From Rubrivivax sp. (GTDB lineage: Bacteria > Pseudomonadota > Gammaproteobacteria > Burkholderiales > Burkholderiaceae_C), in the NCBI GenBank assembly GCA_016790425.1, contig JAEUPF010000084.1, forward strand, positions 1 to 55,945: a stretch of 55,945 nt of DNA, in the 5' to 3' direction. Within the stretch, counting starts at the first letter, position 1, and every line of letters starts with the position of its first letter. Shown one piece after another: positions 28,765 through 41,593 of the stretch. Position numbers and translations under genes: made by a program. The notes under the pieces are model-generated. The model ran no database searches. It was not told the DNA's origin and saw only the letters and a list, made by a program, of their open reading frames with translations.

Positions 28765-30072
28765 CTAGCGGCCTTCGCGGTCGCGCGTGCGACCGCCGTC
28801 GCGCGAGCGGATGTCCGAGGAGGTGGCCGGCGCCGTGGGCGCCGGCTCGGCGGCCGGCGGCGCTGCCGCGGCGGTGCCGGCGCCGGCCTGCTGCAGCAGG
28901 CGGTCCAGCGGCAGGTACAGGAGGTTGCCGCCGCTGCGCGAATCGACGAGGACCTTGCTGACGCTCGTGTAGACCTGCTGCATCGTTTCCAGATACATGC
29001 GGTCGCGCGTCACCTGCGGTGCCTTCTGGTACTCGGCCAGCACCGAGCGGAAGCGCTGCGCGTCGCCCTCGGCCTGCGCCTGCACGCGCGCCCGGTAGCC
29101 CTCGGCCTCCTCGAGCAGGCGGCTGGCGGTGCCGCGCGCCTTGGGGATCACGTCGCTGGCGTAGGCGCGGCCTTCGTTGACGAGGCGGTCGCGGTCGGCG
29201 CCGGCCTTCACGGCGTCGTTGAAGGCGGCCTGCACGGGGTCGGGCACCTGCACGTTCTGCAGATTGACGTTGGCCACCACGATGCCGGCCTTCAACCGGT
29301 CGAGCTGCGCCTGGATGCTCTTCACCAGGTCGGCGGCGATCGCGTCGCGCCGCTCGTACAGCACCGAGTCGACCTTGCTGCTGCCGACGATCTCGCGCAC
29401 GGCCGATTCGGCGGCCATCACCACCGCTTCGTCGGCGTTGCGGTTCTCGAAGAGGTAGGCACGGGCATCGGCGCGCCGGTACTGCACCGTGAAGCGGATA
29501 TCGACGATGTTCTCGTCCTGCGTCAGCATCGAGCTGTCGCGCAGGCCGGTGGCCTGCACCACGGAGCTGCGGCCCACTTCCACCGACTGCAACTGCGTCA
29601 CCGAGACCACCTCGTGCGCCTGCACCGGGTACGGCAGCCGCCACTGGAAGCCGGCGTCGGAGGTGTGGCTGAAGCGGCCGAAGGTGGTGACCACCGCCTG
29701 CTGCCCTTCCTGCACGATGAAGAAGCCGCTGCCCAGCCACACCAGCAGCGCCACGACGGCGATGAGGCCGGCGCCGATGCCGGCACTGCGCATGTCGGGT
29801 TGGAAACCGCCACCGCCGCCGCCCGAGGGGCGTTCATCCTGCCCGCGCTTGGGGCCGGGGCCGCCCTTGCCGCCGAACAGGCCCGACAGCTTCTTGTTGA
29901 AGTCGCGCCACAGCTCGTCGAGGTCGGGCGGACCCTCGTTGCGGCCGCTGTTGTAGACGAGGCCGGCGCCGCGCCGGCTTCGGGGCAGCGCTGCCGAGAT
30001 CGCCAGCGCCCGGCCGGCAACGGCCAGCGCGCGCAGGCGGGCCGTGAAGGAGGGATTCGAGTTGTCAGGCAT
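28765..30072 (-). CDS. hflK: HflK, subunit of the HflKC membrane complex
   Basis: Partner of HflC in the FtsH-associated SPFH complex. Of 435 residues, the first 98 are cytoplasmic with the conserved GPPDLDELWRDFNKKLSGLFGG (47-68) and a Gly run. A membrane span follows at about 99-119, then the SPFH domain, coiled coil and a low-complexity Ala/Pro tail. The N-terminal 45 residues before GPPDLDELW are less familiar, but no other start codon is available closer in. It lies 34 bases after hflX. Confidence 0.94.
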   Translation of the reverse strand: MPDNSNPSFTARLRALAVAGRALAISAALPRSRRGAGLVYNSGRNEGPPDLDELWRDFNKKLSGLFGGKGGPGPKRGQDERPSGGGGGGFQPDMRSAGIGAGLIAVVALLVWLGSGFFIVQEGQQAVVTTFGRFSHTSDAGFQWRLPYPVQAHEVVSVTQLQSVEVGRSSVVQATGLRDSSMLTQDENIVDIRFTVQYRRADARAYLFENRNADEAVVMAAESAVREIVGSSKVDSVLYERRDAIAADLVKSIQAQLDRLKAGIVVANVNLQNVQVPDPVQAAFNDAVKAGADRDRLVNEGRAYASDVIPKARGTASRLLEEAEGYRARVQAQAEGDAQRFRSVLAEYQKAPQVTRDRMYLETMQQVYTSVSKVLVDSRSGGNLLYLPLDRLLQQAGAGTAAAAPPAAEPAPTAPATSSDIRSRDGGRTRDREGR

Positions 30073-30106
30073 GAAAGGCCGCTGAAAAGGTCCGCTCGGA
30101 TTTTCT

Positions 30107-31356
<1,250 letters not shown>

Positions 31357-31357
<1 letters not shown>

Positions 31358-31602
31358 CAGGGCTGCTCGCCCGCGTTCTCGCTCGGGTGGAAGTTCACCG
31401 CGCGGCTCGGGACGACGGTGGAGATGGCGTGCTTGTAGACCATCTGCGTCACCGTGTTGCGCAACAGCACGACGTATTGGTCGAACGATTCGATGTGGCC
31501 TTGGAGCTTGATGCCGTTGACGAGGTAGATCGACACCGGCACATGCTCCTTGCGCAGCAGGTTCAGAAAGGGGTCCTGCAGAAGTTGGCCTTTGTTGCTC
31601 AC
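31357..31602 (-). CDS. hfq: RNA chaperone Hfq (GTG start)
   Basis: Hexameric Sm-like chaperone that pairs small RNAs with mRNAs. The 81-residue protein has the standard [19 protein letters not shown] start, the Sm1 region [21 protein letters not shown] and the Sm2 motif YKHAIST (56-62), with a short C-tail. GTG at 31602 is taken as the start because it begins the conserved sequence and has GGAG seven bases upstream. The frame does extend upstream to an ATG at 31668, but that added sequence is not Hfq-like. Confidence 0.96.
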
Positions 31603-31734
31603 GATATGCTCCGTGTTGGTGGATGTTGGCGCTGAGCGAGGCGGCCACCTTACCACAGCGACCTGCACGCCAACCCTTCGATGCTCGGGGGCAGCTTTCG
31701 TTCCCGGGGCTGCTTCGGGCCTGAACCCGGCGTC

Positions 31735-33129
31735 TCAGGCGCCCTTGTTGTCGAACGGATTGCGGCTGGAGCGCAGTTCCACCCGCAGCGGCGTGCCCAC
31801 GAGCTTGAAATGCTCGCGAAAGCGCGCTTCCAGGTAGCGCCGGTAGGCCGCGCTGACGTGCTCCAGCGAGTTGCCGTGGATCACGACGATGGGCGGGTTC
31901 ATGCCACCTTGGTGCGCGTAGCGCAGCTTGGGGCGGAAGCGTCCCTCGCGCCGCGGCTGCTGGTGCGCCACCGCTTCGTGCAGCAGGCGGGTCAGCACGG
32001 GCGTGGGCATCTTCACCGTGGCCGCGGCGTGCGCCTGCACCACCGCCTTCCACAGCGCCGTGAGGCCGCTGCGCTTGAGCGCCGAGATGTGCAGCACCGG
32101 CGCGAACTTCAGGAACACGAGCCGCGTTTCGAGCGAGCGCTCGAGCTGCTGGCGCTGGTAATCGTCCACCGCGTCCCACTTGTTGATCGCCACCACGACG
32201 GCGCGGCCGGACTCGAGGATGTAGCCGGCGATGTGCGCGTCCTGGTCGCTGACGCCCTCGCGGGCATCGATCAGCAGCACGACGACGTGCGCATCGGCGA
32301 TCGCCTGCAGCGTCTTGACGACGGAGAACTTCTCCACCGCCTCGAAGACGCGGCCCTTGCGGCGCAGGCCCGCGGTGTCGATCAGCTCGAAGTGGCGGCC
32401 GTCGCGCTCGAACGGCACGTGGATCGCGTCGCGCGTCGTGCCCGGCTGGTCGAACGCGACGAGGCGCTCCTCGCCGAGCCAGGCATTGATCAGCGTGCTC
32501 TTGCCGGCATTCGGACGCCCCGCCACGGCCAGGCGGATCGGTCGCGCGGCGCTGCCGGGCGGCTCGACGTCGGCCCCGGTGGCCTCGCCATCGGGCCCCT
32601 CGGGGCCGTCCTCAGGCGCCTCGTCGTCGCCTTCCGGCAGCAGCCCTTGCAGCGCCTCTTCGAGCAGGCTTCGCACGCCCTGCCCGTGCGCTGCCGACAC
32701 CGGATGCGGCATGCCCAGGCCCAGCTCGTGGAACTCGGCCAGCGCCGGCGAGTCGGCCATGCCCTCGGCCTTGTTGACGGCCAGCACGACGCGCTTGCCT
32801 GCGGCACGCAGAAAGCGCGCGATGTCGTGGTCCTGCGCCGAGAGCCCGGCGCGCACGTCGACGACGAAGACCACCGCGTCGGCCTCGGCCACCGCGGCGC
32901 GCGTCTGGCGCGCCATCTGCGCCACCACGCCCGCGGGGCGCTCGGGCTCGAAGCCGCCGGTATCGATGACGATGAACTCGCGCTCGCCCAGGCGCGCGTC
33001 GCCGTAGTGGCGGTCGCGCGTCAGGCCGGGGAAGTCGGCGACGATGGCGTCGCGGCTCTTCGTGATGCGGTTGAACAGCGTGCTCTTGCCCACGTTCGGG
33101 CGGCCGACGAGGGCGATGACCGGTTTCAT
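31735..33129 (-). CDS. der: Ribosome biogenesis GTPase Der (EngA)
   Basis: Double GTPase required for 50S assembly. The 464 residues hold two G domains with P-loops GRPNVGKS (9-16) and GRPNAGKS (204-211), an acidic Gly/Glu/Asp-rich linker (about 166-196), and a KH-like C-terminal domain ending NPFDNKGA. The first G domain has NKAE (119-122) in place of canonical NKxD (see findings); the second has NKWD. The gene lies between bamB and hfq. Confidence 0.96.
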   Translation of the reverse strand: MKPVIALVGRPNVGKSTLFNRITKSRDAIVADFPGLTRDRHYGDARLGEREFIVIDTGGFEPERPAGVVAQMARQTRAAVAEADAVVFVVDVRAGLSAQDHDIARFLRAAGKRVVLAVNKAEGMADSPALAEFHELGLGMPHPVSAAHGQGVRSLLEEALQGLLPEGDDEAPEDGPEGPDGEATGADVEPPGSAARPIRLAVAGRPNAGKSTLINAWLGEERLVAFDQPGTTRDAIHVPFERDGRHFELIDTAGLRRKGRVFEAVEKFSVVKTLQAIADAHVVVLLIDAREGVSDQDAHIAGYILESGRAVVVAINKWDAVDDYQRQQLERSLETRLVFLKFAPVLHISALKRSGLTALWKAVVQAHAAATVKMPTPVLTRLLHEAVAHQQPRREGRFRPKLRYAHQGGMNPPIVVIHGNSLEHVSAAYRRYLEARFREHFKLVGTPLRVELRSSRNPFDNKGA

Positions 33130-33185
33130 CGTCGGCGGCTTCCGGCGGTGGCAAGGCGAGCGCGCGGCGCTGCGGGCAGGCGCGT

Positions 33186-34334
33186 TCAGTTCGGCCTGAA
33201 CGCGAAGACGCCGCCGTCACGCGTGACAACGAGCACCGTGTTGCCCGCGGCCAGCGGCGTCGTGGCCACGGCGGTGCCATCGGTGGTCATGCGCAGCTGC
33301 GTCTGGCCGCCCGCGGCGTCCAGGAAGTGCACGTAGCCGTCGCCATCGCCGAACACCAGCGTCGGGCCGGCGACCAGCATCCCCGAAAGGTTGCGGTTCA
33401 TGAAGCGCTCGCTCGTCCACAGCACGTCGCCGTTGTCGGCCTTCCACGCGGTGATGCGGTCGCTGGCGTCGGCGCCGATGACGCGCTCGGCGTCGCCGCC
33501 CAGCGGCCGGGCGCCGCCGACATTGCGCGACCACAGCAGCGCGCCGCGCTCGGCGTCGACGCAACCCACCGCGGACTGGAAGGCGCGCGCGCAGTAGCGG
33601 CTGCCCTGGCGCACCGGCGGGCCGACGAGATCGGCCAGCCGCTCGACCTCGTTGGTGCCGCGCGGCGTGGCCAGCGGCACGTCCCAGGCGAGCGTGCCGC
33701 GCGTCGGGTCCAGCGCCGCCAGGCGCGGCCCCTGGCCGGCGAGCAGCGTGTCGCGCCAGGCCGCCAGCACGCCCGGCTGTGCCAGCGTCAGCGGGTCGCC
33801 GGCCTTCTGGTAGACCCACAGGCGGCGGCCGTCCTGCGCGTCGAAGGCGTGCACCACGCGGTCCACCGACATCACGAAGATGCGTTCGCCGGCAACGAAC
33901 GGCGGGCTCACCACCGCCGCGGGCACGCGCTTGCGCCACAGCAAGGCGCCCTTGTCGTCGAAGGCCACCACCTCGTTGGCGCGCGTCACGACGCTGGTGA
34001 AGCGGCCGTCGCTGCCGACGCCGGCGGCGAGCTCGGCCCCCGCGTCGGCGCGCCAAACCTCGCGCCCCGACTCGACCAGCAGCGCGCGCACGGTGCCGTC
34101 GCTGGCGGCGATGAAGAACAGGCCATTGCGCGCTGCCGGCACGAGCGGAAAGCGCAGCGGGCCGCCCAGCTGCGCCAGCCACACCTGGCGCGCCGAGAGC
34201 TTGGGCTGGTAGTCCTCCAGCGGCTTGGGCTCGGGCTTGTCAGCCGCACAGCCCCACAGCGCGACCGCAGCCGCGGCCGCCAGCAGCCAGCCGGCCGCTG
34301 GCAGCGGCCGCCGGGCGCCGGGCGCGCCGGTCAC
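33186..34334 (-). CDS. bamB: Outer membrane assembly lipoprotein BamB (GTG start)
   Basis: BAM complex lipoprotein that binds the BamA POTRA domains and helps deliver substrates. The 382-residue precursor has a lipoprotein signal with lipobox LWGC, giving lipidated Cys29, followed by an eight-bladed PQQ-type beta-propeller with repeats such as [20 protein letters not shown] and [14 protein letters not shown] at 34334 overlaps the upstream TGA as GTGA, which fits the signal peptide length and indicates translational coupling to yfgM. Confidence 0.94.
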   Translation of the reverse strand: MTGAPGARRPLPAAGWLLAAAAAVALWGCAADKPEPKPLEDYQPKLSARQVWLAQLGGPLRFPLVPAARNGLFFIAASDGTVRALLVESGREVWRADAGAELAAGVGSDGRFTSVVTRANEVVAFDDKGALLWRKRVPAAVVSPPFVAGERIFVMSVDRVVHAFDAQDGRRLWVYQKAGDPLTLAQPGVLAAWRDTLLAGQGPRLAALDPTRGTLAWDVPLATPRGTNEVERLADLVGPPVRQGSRYCARAFQSAVGCVDAERGALLWSRNVGGARPLGGDAERVIGADASDRITAWKADNGDVLWTSERFMNRNLSGMLVAGPTLVFGDGDGYVHFLDAAGGQTQLRMTTDGTAVATTPLAAGNTVLVVTRDGGVFAFRPN

Positions 34335-35092
34335 TTCGCGGTCCCCGATGCGGACGCGGGCGCGGACGCTGACGGCGCGGTGCTCGCGGTCGGCGCGGAC
34401 GCCGCGACCGAGGCAGCGGCCGAAGCAGCGGCCGGGGCCGCCGGCGAAGCCGTGGGCGCAGCGCCCAGCGCGGTCAGCTTGGCTTCGACGAGCCGGCGGT
34501 ACTCCGTCTTCTCGCTCATCGCCGCATAGGCTGCGGTCCAGGCGTTGCGGGCCAGGTCCTTCTTGCCTTGCAGCATCAGCACGTCGCCGCGGCGGTCGGC
34601 CACCAGCGCCTCGAAGCCTTCGGCCTTGGCGGCGTCCAGCGTCTTCAGCGCCTCGTCGTACTGCTTCGCCTCGGCCTGCAGCGCGGCCAGCCGCAAGCGC
34701 GCGATGGTGCGCAGTTCGGTTTCCCTGGCGTTCTCGGCCACCCAGGCGAGCGTGGCCCGCGCGTCGTCGGCCTTGCCCTTCTCGAACTGGGTCTTCGCCG
34801 CCAGCAGGCCGGCCTGCTCGGCGTAGGCGGTGCCGGGGTAGCGCTGGCGCAGGTCGCCAAAAGCCCGGCCGGCCTTTTCCGCATCGCCGGCGGCCGCGGC
34901 GCGGTCGACTTCGTCGAAGAGGGCGCCGGCCTTCTCGGCCTGGTCGCGCTGGTAGGCCTGCCAGCCGTACCACGCCGAGAAGGCGCCCAGCGCCAGCACC
35001 AGCACCCAGGTGATCAGGTTGCCGTAGCGGTTCCAGAACGCCTTGACGGCGTCGAGCTGCTCCTGCTCCTGCAGGTCGAGAGAGGTGGCCAT
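34331..35092 (-). CDS. yfgM: YfgM-family membrane-anchored tetratricopeptide protein
   Basis: Inner-membrane protein with a periplasmic TPR domain; the E. coli homologue associates with PpiD and the Sec translocon. The 253-residue protein begins SLDLQEQEQLDAVKAFWNRYG, the family signature, and has one membrane span at about 25-43. TPR-like helices follow (about 50-205), then an Ala/Ser/Pro-rich tail. ATG at 35092 is chosen at the conserved start; there is no Shine-Dalgarno sequence before it. It lies between hisS and bamB, as in enterobacteria. Confidence 0.9.
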   Translation of the reverse strand: MATSLDLQEQEQLDAVKAFWNRYGNLITWVLVLALGAFSAWYGWQAYQRDQAEKAGALFDEVDRAAAAGDAEKAGRAFGDLRQRYPGTAYAEQAGLLAAKTQFEKGKADDARATLAWVAENARETELRTIARLRLAALQAEAKQYDEALKTLDAAKAEGFEALVADRRGDVLMLQGKKDLARNAWTAAYAAMSEKTEYRRLVEAKLTALGAAPTASPAAPAAASAAASVAASAPTASTAPSASAPASASGTAK

Positions 35093-35169
35093 GGAGGGGG
35101 TCTGGCGGAGGCGAGCGGTGCGGTTGAAGACGGGCGGCAGGCAGCGGTCGCCGGCGAGAAAGCCGCGCT

Positions 35170-35196
35170 CCGCCGCGCGCAAAGCGGCGGATTATC
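35170..35196 (-). promoter_or_regulatory. Promoter -10 and GC-rich discriminator for yfgM-bamB-der
   Basis: On the minus strand GATAAT (plus-strand 35191-35196) is followed by CCGCCGCTTTGCGCG. The same -10/discriminator pattern occurs at bamD and ppsA. The start region also forms an inverted repeat CCGCCGC/GCGGCGG (35170-35190). It lies in the 152-base gap between hisS and yfgM and would give a leader of about 90 bases. No -35 match is seen. Confidence 0.5.
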
Positions 35197-35244
35197 CCTT
35201 GCCGGCGCGCGCCGCCGGCGGCCCGAGCGGGATGCCGGCGCGCT

Positions 35245-36573
35245 TCAGCGGCCGTCGAGCAGCGCCGCGGCCAGCGCCGCAGCGTCGGCCAGCGGCAGCG
35301 TCCGCTGCGCCGCGGCGGCGTCGCGCAGCGGCTTCATCGCCACCGCTCCTTGCGCCAGTTCGTCGGCGCCGAAGACGAGCGCGAAGCGCGCGCCGCTGGC
35401 GTCGGCGCGCTTGAACTGGCTCTTCATGCTGCCCTGGCCGTCCTTGGTCGCCGCATGCATGACGATGGCAACGCCGCGTTCGCGCAGCGCGGCCAGCAGC
35501 GGCAGCACGCGCGGCAGCGCCGCCGCATCGGGCACCACCGCATAGGCGTCGGGCTCGCCCGCCGGTGCCGGCACGCCGACCGCCGCCAGCATCAGCAGCA
35601 GCCGCTCGGTGCCCAGGCCGAAGCCGATGCCCGGCGCCGGCTTGCCGCCCAGCGTCTCGATCAGCCGGTCGTAGCGGCCGCCGCCGCACACCGTGCTCTG
35701 CGCGCCCAGATGCGGGCTCTTCCACTCGAACACGGTGAGGTTGTAGTAGTCCATGCCACGCACGAGGCGCGGATTCACCGTGTACGCCAGGCCCGCCGCG
35801 TCGAGCACGGCGCGCAGCGCCTCGAAGTGCGCCAGCGACTGGGCACCGAGGAAGTCGAGCAGGCGCGGCGCGCCGGCGACCACCGCTTCCATCGCCGGGT
35901 TCTTGGTGTCGAGGATGCGCAGCGGGTTGGTGTGCAGCCGCCGCCGCGCGTCTTCGTCCAGGCGTTGGGCGTGCTGCTCGAAGTGCGCCACCAGCGCCTC
36001 GCGGTGGGCGCGCCGCTCCTCGGGCTGGCCGAGGCTGTTCAGTTCCAGCGTGATGTCGCGCCCTTCGACGAGCCCGAACTCGCGCCACAGCGCGCGCAGC
36101 ATGAGGATGATCTCGGCATCGACGTCGGGCCCCGGATGCCCGAGCGCCTCGACGTCGAGCTGGTCGAACTGGCGCGAGCGGCCCTTCTGCGGCCGCTCGT
36201 GGCGGAACATCGGCCCCATCTGCCAGATGCGCAGCGGCCCGTTGTACAGCGCGTTGTGCTCGTTGACCGCGCGCACGATGCCGGCGGTGGCCTCGGGGCG
36301 CAGCGTCAGCGCGTCGCCGTTCATCGCGTCGGTCCAGGAGAACATCTCCTTCTCGACGATGTCGGTCACTTCGCCCAGGCCGCGCACGAACAGCGCCGTC
36401 GGCTCGACGATCGGCGTGCGCAGGTTGCGGTAGCCCCAGCGCGCGAGCAGGCGGCGCATCACGTCCTCGACCCACTCCCAGCGATGCGCCTCGTCGGGCA
36501 GCAGGTCGTTCATGCCCTTCACCGCGGCCAGCGGTGAGCTTCCTGCCTTCACGGCAACCGGTTTCTCGGTCAT
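35245..36573 (-). CDS. hisS: Histidyl-tRNA synthetase
   Basis: Charges tRNA-His. Of 442 residues, the class II motifs are clear: motif 2 [17 protein letters not shown], the histidine-binding [15 protein letters not shown] and [10 protein letters not shown], and motif 3 [13 protein letters not shown]; a C-terminal anticodon-binding domain follows. ATG at 36573 begins about 18 residues before the conserved [11 protein letters not shown]. It follows ispG after 98 bases that contain three GC hairpins. Confidence 0.97.
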   Translation of the reverse strand: MTEKPVAVKAGSSPLAAVKGMNDLLPDEAHRWEWVEDVMRRLLARWGYRNLRTPIVEPTALFVRGLGEVTDIVEKEMFSWTDAMNGDALTLRPEATAGIVRAVNEHNALYNGPLRIWQMGPMFRHERPQKGRSRQFDQLDVEALGHPGPDVDAEIILMLRALWREFGLVEGRDITLELNSLGQPEERRAHREALVAHFEQHAQRLDEDARRRLHTNPLRILDTKNPAMEAVVAGAPRLLDFLGAQSLAHFEALRAVLDAAGLAYTVNPRLVRGMDYYNLTVFEWKSPHLGAQSTVCGGGRYDRLIETLGGKPAPGIGFGLGTERLLLMLAAVGVPAPAGEPDAYAVVPDAAALPRVLPLLAALRERGVAIVMHAATKDGQGSMKSQFKRADASGARFALVFGADELAQGAVAMKPLRDAAAAQRTLPLADAAALAAALLDGR

Positions 36574-36584
36574 GTCTGCTTCTG

Positions 36585-36661
36585 GCCCGGCGGCGCCGGG
36601 CGGTGGGGTTCTGCATCCCGGGGGCGCCGGGCGATTCGCTGGGCAACCCGGCCGTGCCGGG
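36585..36661. repeat. Three GC-rich hairpins between ispG and hisS
   Basis: Within 77 bases there are three CCCGG...CCGGG inverted repeats. GCCCGGC-ggc-GCCGGGC spans 36585-36601, CCCGG-(5)-CCGGG spans about 36617-36631, and CCCGGC-cgt-GCCGGG spans 36647-36661. They lie in the 98-base gap of an apparently continuous operon. They could be mRNA-processing or stability elements that differentially set ispG and hisS expression, or copies of a small palindromic repeat family. Confidence 0.6.
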
Positions 36662-36671
36662 CCGATGGGGA

Positions 36672-37970
36672 TCAATGCGACGCGGTGGCCGCGCCGAAGC
36701 GCTTCTCGATGTAGCGCTCGACGATCTTGTGGAACTCGGCGGCGATGCCTTCGCCGCGCAGCGTCATCGCCTTCTCGCCGTCGATGAACACCGGCGCGGC
36801 CGGTGCTTCGCCGGTGCCGGGCAGGCTGATGCCGATGTCGGCGTGCTTGCTTTCGCCCGGGCCGTTGACGATGCAGCCCATCACCGCCACCTTGAGGTTC
36901 TCCACCCCCGGGTAGCGGCTCTTCCACACCGGCATCTGGGCGCGCAGGAAGTCGTCGATCTGCTTGGCGAGTTCCTGGAACGTCGTGCTCGTCGTGCGGC
37001 CGCAACCCGGACACGCGGTGACGCTGGGGTTGAAGGTGCGCAGCCCGAGCGACTGCAGCACTTCGAGCGCCACCGCCACTTCCTGCGTGCGCGCCTCGCC
37101 CGGCTGCGGCGTCAGGCTGACGCGGATGGTGTCGCCGATGCCTTCCTGCAGCAGCACGCCCAGCGCCGTGGCCGAAGCCACCGTGCCCTTGGTGCCCATG
37201 CCGGCTTCGGTGAGCCCCAGGTGCAGTGCGTAGTCCGAGCGCGCCGCGAGTGCGCGATAGACCGAGATCAGGTCCTGCACGCCGCTGACCTTGCAGCTGA
37301 TGATGATCTGGTTCGCATCGAGCCCGAGCTCTCGCGCGTAGGCCGCCGAGCCGAGCGCGGACTGCACCAGTGCCTGGTACATCACCTGCTTCGCATCGGC
37401 AGGCTCGCTGCTTCTCGCGTTCTCGTCCATCAGCGCGGCCAGCAGCTCCTGATCGAGGCTGCCCCAGTTGACGCCGATGCGCACGGCCTTGTCGTGCTTC
37501 ACCGCCGCCTCGACCATCATCGCGAACTGGCGGTCGCGCTTGTCACCCTTGCCGACGTTGCCCGGGTTGATGCGGTATTTCGACAGCGCCGCAGCCATCG
37601 CCGGGAACTCGGTCAGCAGGCGGTGGCCGTTGTAGTGGAAGTCGCCGATCAGCGGCACCTCGACACCCATGCGGTCGAGTTGCTCGCGGATGTGCGGCAC
37701 CGCGGCGGCCGCCTCGGGCGTGTTGACCGTGATGCGCACCAGCTCGGAGCCGGCCTCGGCCAGCGCCTTGACCTGGATCGCGGTGTCGATGACGTCCACC
37801 GTGTCGGTGTTGGTCATCGACTGCACGCGCACCGGTGCGTCGCCGCCGATCGTGACGACGCGATTCGCCCAGCGCACCTGCGCCTGGCGCGTGCGGCGTT
37901 GCGCCGGCGCGGCGGCGGCGATGGGTTGCAGCATGAAGGGCGACGCGGCGCCGTTCTCGGGAGCGTTCAT
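36672..37970 (-). CDS. ispG: 4-hydroxy-3-methylbut-2-enyl diphosphate synthase
   Basis: Penultimate step of the MEP pathway: reductive ring opening of methylerythritol cyclodiphosphate by a [4Fe-4S] enzyme. In 432 residues a TIM-barrel domain is followed by the cluster domain with Cys320, Cys323 (TACPGCGR) and Cys366 ([11 protein letters not shown], Glu373 being the fourth ligand). An N-terminal extension of about 30 residues precedes the conserved RQVRWAN-like start. Together with dxr in this window it commits the organism to the MEP route. Confidence 0.96.
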   Translation of the reverse strand: MNAPENGAASPFMLQPIAAAAPAQRRTRQAQVRWANRVVTIGGDAPVRVQSMTNTDTVDVIDTAIQVKALAEAGSELVRITVNTPEAAAAVPHIREQLDRMGVEVPLIGDFHYNGHRLLTEFPAMAAALSKYRINPGNVGKGDKRDRQFAMMVEAAVKHDKAVRIGVNWGSLDQELLAALMDENARSSEPADAKQVMYQALVQSALGSAAYARELGLDANQIIISCKVSGVQDLISVYRALAARSDYALHLGLTEAGMGTKGTVASATALGVLLQEGIGDTIRVSLTPQPGEARTQEVAVALEVLQSLGLRTFNPSVTACPGCGRTTSTTFQELAKQIDDFLRAQMPVWKSRYPGVENLKVAVMGCIVNGPGESKHADIGISLPGTGEAPAAPVFIDGEKAMTLRGEGIAAEFHKIVERYIEKRFGAATASH

Positions 37971-38055
37971 GTCAGGACCGGCGAAGGGCTGCGGCGTGGT
38001 GCGGGGCGGGGGACAAAGGCTAAGGCGGGATCTCGGGAAGGCGCGCGCCGGCGCG

Positions 38056-39009
38056 CTACTTCAGTTCGATGCGGGCGACGTTGTCGCGCGCGCGCGGCTC
38101 CAGGTCCACCGCCTTGCCCTTGTACGACACGCGCGTCGCGGCGGCGTTGCCCACCACCATCTGCAGCGGCGCGAGGCCGTCCAGGCCGAGCGACTCGCCG
38201 GCTTCGAGGTTGCGCGAGACGAGAACGCGGCCGCGGCCGTCGACCACTTCGATCCAGGTGCGTGCGCTGCACTGCACGACGAGGTCGCCTGCCGGCACGG
38301 GTGCGGCCGGCGCGCCGCCGGCGGCGTCGGTCGGGTTCGCCGGCGCGGGCTGCGCCGGTGCCGGTGCACCGGCGGCCGAGGGGGTGGCTGCGTTCGTGCC
38401 CGCGGCCGCTGTCGCGGCGGCGGGCGCAGCCGGGGTCGCGCCGTTGCCGGCAGCAGCAGGCGGCGGGCCGAGCACCGTGCTCGTTTCGCCGCTGGGCGCA
38501 GTGGCCGAGGAACCGCCGCCCCCGACCAGCCGGCTCCAGGACCCCGCCGGCAGCCACAGCAGCACCGCTGCTGCGACGAGCAGCAGGATCGCCGCCACCA
38601 GCCACGGCCCGCGCGGCAGCCAAGCCAGCAGGCCCGGCTCGCGCCCCCCCTTGCCGGCGAACGGCTCGTTCATCGTGCCGAAGGTGCTGTCGAGCATCGA
38701 CGTGTCGGCCGGCGGCAGCAGTTCCATCACCGGCTGCGGATCGGCCCTGAGCGCACGGCACACGGCCTGCGCCAGCGCGCGCGTGAAGGTCGGGCCGGGC
38801 AACTCGTCCCAGCGGTCGTTCTCCAGCGCTTCGAGCTTGCGCGGCGCCACCTTGATGGCCGCGGCCAGCGTCGCGATGTGCATGCCCTGGCGCTCGCGTG
38901 CGGCGCGCAGCAGGGCGCCGGCGCTGGCCCCCTCGCCGCGCTGGCCGCCGCCGCCTTCGTCGCGATCGGTGCGTGCCGCGTCGTCCATCGTCGTCGGAGG
39001 AGGCGCCAT
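38056..39009 (-). CDS. rodZ: RodZ-like cell-shape protein
   Basis: Bitopic membrane protein that links MreB to the elongation machinery. The 317-residue protein has an Xre-type helix-turn-helix domain (about 31-95, [13 protein letters not shown]...[21 protein letters not shown]), a membrane span at 136-153 and a long Ala/Pro/Gly/Thr linker (about 165-240). A DUF4115 beta domain follows at the C-terminus ([20 protein letters not shown]). ATG at 38988 is an alternative start. Neighbours pilW and ispG match the conserved rlmN-rodZ-ispG order. Confidence 0.88.
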   Translation of the reverse strand: MAPPPTTMDDAARTDRDEGGGGQRGEGASAGALLRAARERQGMHIATLAAAIKVAPRKLEALENDRWDELPGPTFTRALAQAVCRALRADPQPVMELLPPADTSMLDSTFGTMNEPFAGKGGREPGLLAWLPRGPWLVAAILLLVAAAVLLWLPAGSWSRLVGGGGSSATAPSGETSTVLGPPPAAAGNGATPAAPAAATAAAGTNAATPSAAGAPAPAQPAPANPTDAAGGAPAAPVPAGDLVVQCSARTWIEVVDGRGRVLVSRNLEAGESLGLDGLAPLQMVVGNAAATRVSYKGKAVDLEPRARDNVARIELK

Positions 39010-39022
39010 CGCCGAAGCCGCC

Positions 39023-39858
39023 TTACTCGTCGAAGCGGCCGCGCTCGTACTGCAGCGCCTCGGGCGATTGCGGGAAACGCTCGCGCAGCAGGCGGCCGAA
39101 GTCCTGCACGCCTTCCATGTTGCCCAGCCGCCGCTCGATGCGCGCGGCCAGCCACAGGCTCTGCGCCGTCACCGCTTCCGGCACCTGGTTGATGCGGCGG
39201 GCGTAGAAGCGCGCGCGCTGCAGTTCGCCGCGGCGCAGCAGCACTTCGCTGAGGTTGAACGCAGTCACCGGGTTCGAAGGATCGAGCTCGTACGAGCGCG
39301 ACAGCGTGCGCTCGGCGTCGACCCAGCGGCCGGCGCGCGCCTGGCACACGCCGCGCGCCAGCAACGTACGCTGCGCCTCGCCGTAGGTGGGCAACTCGAC
39401 GGCGCGCTGGAAGGTGGCATCGGCGTCGTCGTAGCGGCGCTGCTGGCAAAGGAACCAGCCGTAGTTGTGCATCGTGTCGCCGTCGCGCGGGTTCAGCTCG
39501 AGCGCACGGCGGAAGCTCTGCTCCGCCACCGCCGCATCGCCGAGGCTGGCGTAGATGAGGCCGCGCAGGTTGTGCGCCTCGGGCAGGTCGGGGCTGGCTG
39601 CCAGCGCGAGCTTCAGCTCGTCCAGCGCGGTGTTGTTCTGGCCGCGGCTGAAGTACAGCGCCGCCAGCTCCAGCCGCACGCGGGCACGGCGTTCGGCAGT
39701 GGCCGGGTCGTTGGGGTTGGCCGGCGGCGCCGCCGGGGCGCCGCTTTCGCCCGGCGTCGCCGTCGCCAGCGCCGGAGCCCCGCCGCCCGAAGTGGCGCAG
39801 CCGGCGATGAATGCGCACGACAGCAGCAGCGCGCCCAGAGCCCCGAAGCGGCGCGCGA

Positions 39859-39862
<4 letters not shown>
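39023..39862 (-). CDS. pilW: Type IV pilus biogenesis lipoprotein PilW/PilF (GTG start)
   Basis: Outer-membrane TPR lipoprotein that, in type IV pilus systems, is needed for secretin (PilQ) multimerisation. The 279-residue precursor has a lipobox FIAGC with lipidated Cys22. A Pro/Ala-rich spacer follows, then about six TPRs (for example [25 protein letters not shown] and [29 protein letters not shown]). GTG at 39862 overlaps the rlmN stop as GTGA. No other pilus genes lie in the window. Confidence 0.9.
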
Positions 39863-41049
<1,187 letters not shown>

Positions 41050-41082
41050 GGGGAGAAGAAGAACCTGGAACCGACTCGCGCT

Positions 41083-41508
41083 TCAGCGCGAGTACAGGTT
41101 CATGCCCGGAAAGAAGAACGCCACCTCGACCGCCGCCGTCTCGGCAGCGTCGGAGCCGTGCACCGCGTTGGCGTCGATGCTGTCGGCGAAGTCGGCGCGG
41201 ATCGTGCCCTTGGCCGCCTTCTTCGGATCGGTGGCGCCCATCAGGTCGCGGTTCTTGGCGATCGCACCCTCGCCTTCGAGCACCTGCACCATCACCGGGC
41301 CCGAGGTCATGAACTTCACCAGGTCGGCAAAGAACGGCCGAGCCCTGTGCACGCCGTAGAACGCCTCGGCCTCGGCCTTGGACAAGTGCACCATGCGCGC
41401 GGCGATGATCTTCAACCCCGCCGCCTCGAAGCGCGCGTAGATCTGGCCGATCACGTTCTTCGCCACGGCATCGGGCTTGATGATCGACAAGGTGCGTTCG
41501 CTGGCCAT
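41083..41508 (-). CDS. ndk: Nucleoside diphosphate kinase
   Basis: Equilibrates nucleoside di- and triphosphates through a phospho-His intermediate. The 141-residue protein starts [14 protein letters not shown] and contains the active-site NAVHGSDA loop (His and Ser). ATG at 41508 has GGGAG eight bases upstream and matches the family start; an upstream in-frame ATG at 41529 would add seven residues without support. Confidence 0.97.
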   Translation of the reverse strand: MASERTLSIIKPDAVAKNVIGQIYARFEAAGLKIIAARMVHLSKAEAEAFYGVHRARPFFADLVKFMTSGPVMVQVLEGEGAIAKNRDLMGATDPKKAAKGTIRADFADSIDANAVHGSDAAETAAVEVAFFFPGMNLYSR

Positions 41509-41549
41509 GAAAAAAGACTCCCGAATCAAGAACTTGCAAAGCCGGTCAT

Positions 41550-41555
41550 TCTAGC
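41550..41555 (-). promoter_or_regulatory. Candidate -10 for ndk-rlmN-pilW-rodZ
   Basis: In the 85-base gap before ndk, the minus strand reads CGCTAGAATGACC. TAGAAT, about 45 bases before the ATG, is a good -10 match. No convincing -35 is present at 16-18 bases. This is the only AT-rich hexamer in the gap and a reasonable head promoter for the ndk-to-hisS run. Position is given to within a few bases. Confidence 0.4.
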
Positions 41556-41593
41556 GGCCGGCCCTCGGGTGCATCGACGCCGCGCGCCGGGCC

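Noticed and set aside
31603-31668. ATG-initiated longer form of Hfq
   Set aside because: The extra 22 residues are not Hfq-like, whereas GTG at 31602 has a GGAG Shine-Dalgarno sequence and starts the conserved SNKGQLLQD sequence.
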